From positions 184,615-248,614 of the forward strand of contig KN817576.1 of the NCBI GenBank assembly GCA_000827495.1: a stretch of 64,000 nt of DNA, given 5' to 3'. The DNA is from Hypholoma sublateritium FD-334 SS-4. Taxonomy: Eukaryota; Basidiomycota; Agaricomycetes; Agaricales; Strophariaceae. The translations under genes were made by a program, and so were the position numbers. The number at the start of each line of letters is the position of its first letter. Within the stretch, counting starts at the first letter, position 1. Below, one piece after another: positions 60,798-64,000 of this stretch. The notes beneath the pieces were generated by a model, which searched no databases, had not been told where the DNA came from, and worked only from the letters and a program-made list of their open reading frames with translations.

Positions 60798-61580
60798 TCA
60801 TTCCAATAAATCGATTCGCCCCGCAATCACATCCAACTTCTTTTCGAGAGATGCAACAGTGCTTGTCATAGTCGCAGCTACCTCAACGAGCTCACGATGA
60901 ATGCTTTTCATCTGGCCTCGTGTTTTCTCCCGCTCCACCAAATACTTCTCGAGGACGCCTTGAACCTTAAGGCACCTATGATAGTCTTCATAGCGTGATT
61001 CGGCCTGCGTCCCATACATGTTCTTAATGAGCTTGAACATCGCCGTGGCTGACATTCCTATCGGAAGCGTTCCATCCCATGGATTGTTCGCCAGTATGCT
61101 CTGCCTGGGCGGGCCGCGTCCCTTATCTGGAGTATCCGACTCAGTCGCCGAGTCGTCTTGCTCGATGTCGGCCAGTCGTTTAGGAGTGGCTTCAGCCAGG
61201 ACGCCGCCTTGTCCGTCAGCGTTGGCGATATCTTGACGGAACTGTTCGAGCCCCTCGGGTAAGTTTTTTCCAAACAAACCGCGGAAAACAGGGAGCCTGT
61301 CTGGACTCTGCTGCTCGGTGCTGAGGAAAAAAGATGTTGGTATTTAAAACCCACAGAGAAAGTGAACACACCTAAGAAACTCTTCATCATCTCCACCTCC
61401 GGCCTTGCTGTTGCGCAACCTCGCAGTCCGCACTGTTGGGCTCTCCGATGATAGCCGTTGATCTGACTGCCGACGCAACTGGCGTCTACGGAGGCTCGAC
61501 TTGATCATGTCGCAGTGCTGCTTGGGCGACATGCTCGCGCGAGGACTGGCTTTCGGCGTGGCTTCGCCAAAAATGGCCAT
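60798..61580 (-). CDS. Unrecognised coiled-coil protein
   Basis: Minus strand, ATG at 61580 (MAIFGEATPKASPRASMSPKQH), TGA at 60798-60800. One intron (about 61317-61371) joins DDEEFL|STEQQSPDRLPVFRGLFGKNL. The N-terminal half is basic and Ser-rich (SSLRRRQLRRQSDQRLSSES). An acidic middle follows (DIEQDDSATESDTPDKG), then a helical C-terminus (MSATAMFKLIKNMYGTQAESRYEDYHRCLKVQGVLEKYLVEREKTRGQMKSIHRELVEVAATMTSTVASLEKKLDVIAGRI) with heptad-like leucines suggesting a coiled coil. About 240 residues. No family recognised; it may work with the neighbouring large gene on the same strand. Confidence 0.66.
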
Positions 61581-61770
61581 GATTGTCGTGGTGGTTGAGA
61601 CAAGTACTTGTGTGGTCGATCGCCGAACTGTCAAAAAAGCACATGGTTTAGTTGATCGATCATCTACAAACAAACCACTTATATACACCACTCAGCAGTG
61701 AAGAATGAATACTTATATCACAACTAATTGTACAATACTAGAAGAATAAAGCTGTATATACACTATACTT

Positions 61771-63830
61771 TTAAAGAGGCAGCTGAAGATCCTTCAGAAA
61801 TGCTTTCGAAACCTCCGTGTTGTTGATAATCGCCCGGCAGACCACAGAGTTCTGTTTGCTTCGGCTTCGCCATTGAGTCGCAGTTAATGGCACACCCCTG
61901 CCACTCTCGAGTTCTTCTAGGCGCCTTTCAAACCAGCTTTCCGAGCGTTCCTGCCAAAATGGTTGGCAAGCAAGCATATCCCAAAGGTCGGGCAGAGGCC
62001 ACCAAGATTTTTTCGCTGTTTGTATACCCTGACCTAGCAAGGAAGGGTCAGCTAATTAATAAATGACATGCACAAGAAAATCTTACCTGTGTAAACACAG
62101 TACACCCCACATATCACTTCGACTTCGTTCATTGTCAAAACATCATCAATAAAAAACCTGTCCGCTCCTCCAACAAAGGATCGGCACCGATGCTGAATTG
62201 TGGCCACAATAGTCGGACCAGCCAGTACATCCTGGAAGCTGGCGTGTTCCATGGCTAACCGCCACAGTATGCCACCACGCATCAAAGCTTGCCTCGCAAC
62301 ACGCGGGCTGCGCAAGAGCTCCGCGCTGTCTCGACGATATGTTTTGTAATCCTCTGCAGAGAATTGATAGCTGCTTAGGCGTACACGGGAAATGCCTGGA
62401 GGACATGGTACAATGGGGAAAGGGACAGAATCCATGACAGTGCAGAAGGGAGACCCCTGGTTCAACAGTGCTCGAGCTATGTCATAGTCACACAGGTTGT
62501 CGTCGAGGCGAATGATCAACAAAGCTAGGCTGATATCACTAACACATATATGCCATTCAACCGTTGCTTCCTTCCCAAAGTCAAATAAGTAGATATCTCC
62601 GGGTAATTGCCGCAAAAACCTCATCCGCCTGCGGTGCTGAATGCTCTGTGAATTGCCTCTGGCCAAATCAAACAAGACATTGGAAGGGGGGATCCACGGT
62701 GACTGTGATAATGACCAGAAGAAATTGGCCGCATACCGCCCTGCTGAGGTTTTCACGTAGCTGGCTAACAAGTCCAAATTGGCACAGCCTACCCCCAACG
62801 CCAAATCCTTGACTTGGTGTTCCGTGGGATCGGGTAGATGAAGGCGGACAGAAGGCGGAGGTGCAACAAAACCAAAAAACAGACGTAATACATCCGCCGG
62901 TGAATGTTGTTCTGGCAGATAGGCAGCAAATTCCTCCGATGAGGCGATAGGATGATCGGTTTCCGAATCGATGTCGGCAGGGGCTGGAGCACTGCTGGGC
63001 AAAAAAGATGGATTCACGGAATTATCATGCATAAAAGGCGGTGGAGAGGGCCTCGAGACTTGGAGCAAAACAGGGGAAGAGACTAGATTGTCAGGTACTG
63101 AGGGTAACGGACCTCGGCCTATGGGAAGGATGGGGTCGTCTTCTTCGTATAAAGCTTGCCGTTCTGCAGCGTCAAGCTCTCCCATATCAGTACAGCAATC
63201 CCACTCATTCGACCGCTCATCAAAGACCTTTTGATTATGGCCGTACTCGTCGAGCGTCTCGTTTCGAAGCACCTTGAGGACGGCGGTGCGCTGCCACTGG
63301 CCATTGTCATCCTTCTCCCAATGGTAGACCTTCATGGGCGGCTTCTTGGTGGGGATATGCCCGGTTGCACGGCGAGCACGGTCTGCAAAAAATACTATCC
63401 ATGGTTGATTATCCGACTCCGATTCGTGAGCCGTGGATGGCGCAGGACCTGGAACTGCATTCAAAAACGAACGTGCGCGCTGTAGCATATGAGCGGGAGG
63501 TGTATATTTGGCCCAATAGCTGGGATTCCGGCGAACTTCGGATTCTTCTGCAGTGCCCCAAGGGTACCAAACTGGTATATTTAGGCCGATGAAGAAGTCG
63601 ACCGTAGGTTGCTCTTGCGAGCTACACAGATCAATGAATACACCAGCACGAGGATACCAAGGACTGAATTGGCCCAATTGCTGCCTAATCCCCGCAAGAA
63701 TAGCTTCGTCGGTGTGCTGCACGAAAGTGGTATACCACTTCGGCAATAGCGTATCCTCATTGTCACCATCGTTGAGAGGCTGACTGTGGGTCTAGACTCG
63801 AATCTCTNAAAACAAAACAAANCCCCAGCG
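61771..63830 (-). CDS. Large lineage-specific protein of unknown function, 5' end unresolved
   Basis: Minus strand, stop at 61771-61773. The main exon runs from a TCTAG acceptor near 63795 (HSQPLNDGDNEDTLLPKWYTTFVQHTDEAI) to YCVYTG at about 62088. An intron then leads to a last exon GIQTAKKSWWPLPDLWDMLACQPFWQERSESWFERRLEELESG. Visible segments include PWYPRAGVFIDLCSSQEQPTVDFFIGLNIPVWYPWG, VYHWEKDDNGQWQR, NEWDCCTDMGE, and IQHRCRSFVGGADRFFIDDVLTMNEVEVICGVY. I recall this general pattern as a repeated, uncharacterised family in mushroom genomes, often beside other unknown ORFs, but assign no domain. The N-terminal exon(s) are not resolved and may extend past base 64000. Confidence 0.7.
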
Positions 63831-64000
63831 GAGAGAGATCTTTACTAGGATCGAGCGACGCTCTACAACCAGTATAAGAAATCTAAAGTGTGCGGTACTC
63901 CCTGGTATGAGTCTGTTTTGTCTGAGAATCTGTCTCGATTCACAAATCTTTGCCCCAAGTTCGATTTGATAGGGAATTATTCAAATCTCAAATGGTTCTC
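63831..64000. other. Window end, probable 5' exon(s) of the preceding gene
   Basis: A minus-strand open stretch (NLGQRFVNRDRFSDKTDS) could be an upstream exon, but no junction could be confirmed. Two Ns lie just before it. Confidence 0.3.

Noticed and set aside
62052..63746. Start of the large unknown gene at 63746
   Set aside because: The codon there is TTG, and sensible protein sequence continues upstream to a splice acceptor near 63795.

Overview
The window is chromosomal DNA from a filamentous basidiomycete, most likely an Agaricomycete. The evidence is dense protein-coding loci broken by many short introns of about 45-65 bp with GT..AG ends, typical fungal proteins (KRE9-like GPI protein, class-3 lipases, CE4 deacetylase, type-B esterase), and basidiomycete families such as DUF6535 and fungal Ifi-6-16-like proteins. 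Single Ns are scattered mainly inside genes, which would fit collapsed heterozygous sites of a dikaryon. No rRNA, tRNA, CRISPR or bacterial-type operon was seen.

Left third (1-28 kb). The 5' half of an ankyrin/RCC1 protein (minus) is followed by a GPI-anchored KRE9/KNH1-like wall protein (plus). A decayed duplicate of that gene's 3' end lies downstream, and the tail of a minus-strand Smr-domain gene reads into it. Next come STT3 (minus), a MATE transporter (minus), a secreted agmatinase-like ureohydrolase (plus), an APC amino-acid permease (minus) and a CE4/PgdA-like deacetylase (plus). The last four are arranged as two divergent pairs and may form a nitrogen-compound handling cluster. An unrecognised two-TM, beta/Gly-rich protein (plus) follows, then CDC48 (minus), tubulin cofactor B (minus) and a class-3 lipase (minus).

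Middle (28-51 kb). A gene-poor 4.2 kb stretch separates the first lipase from a second, plus-strand lipase paralogue. A DUF6535 membrane protein (minus) follows. Between 37.6 and 47.5 kb one intact three-exon Ifi-6-16-like gene (40574-41195) lies between two decayed copies with internal deletions. Within this region are a 61-residue C2H2 zinc-finger gene and a large RRM+YTH RNA-binding protein. An F-box protein and a frameshifted pseudogene close the section.

Right third (51-64 kb). ABP1 (ADF-H, two polyproline tracts, two SH3 domains; minus) and a type-B carboxylesterase (minus) are followed by 3 kb of gene-poor DNA with several perfect hairpins. Three unrecognised genes end the window: a small plus-strand gene convergent with a coiled-coil gene, and a large gene that runs to the window edge. 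These look lineage-specific.

Housekeeping roles present are N-glycosylation (STT3), protein segregation (CDC48), tubulin folding (cofactor B), cortical actin (ABP1) and probable m6A reading (YTH). Exon joins below were worked out by eye from splice consensus, frame continuity and family motifs. No search or transcript data were available.
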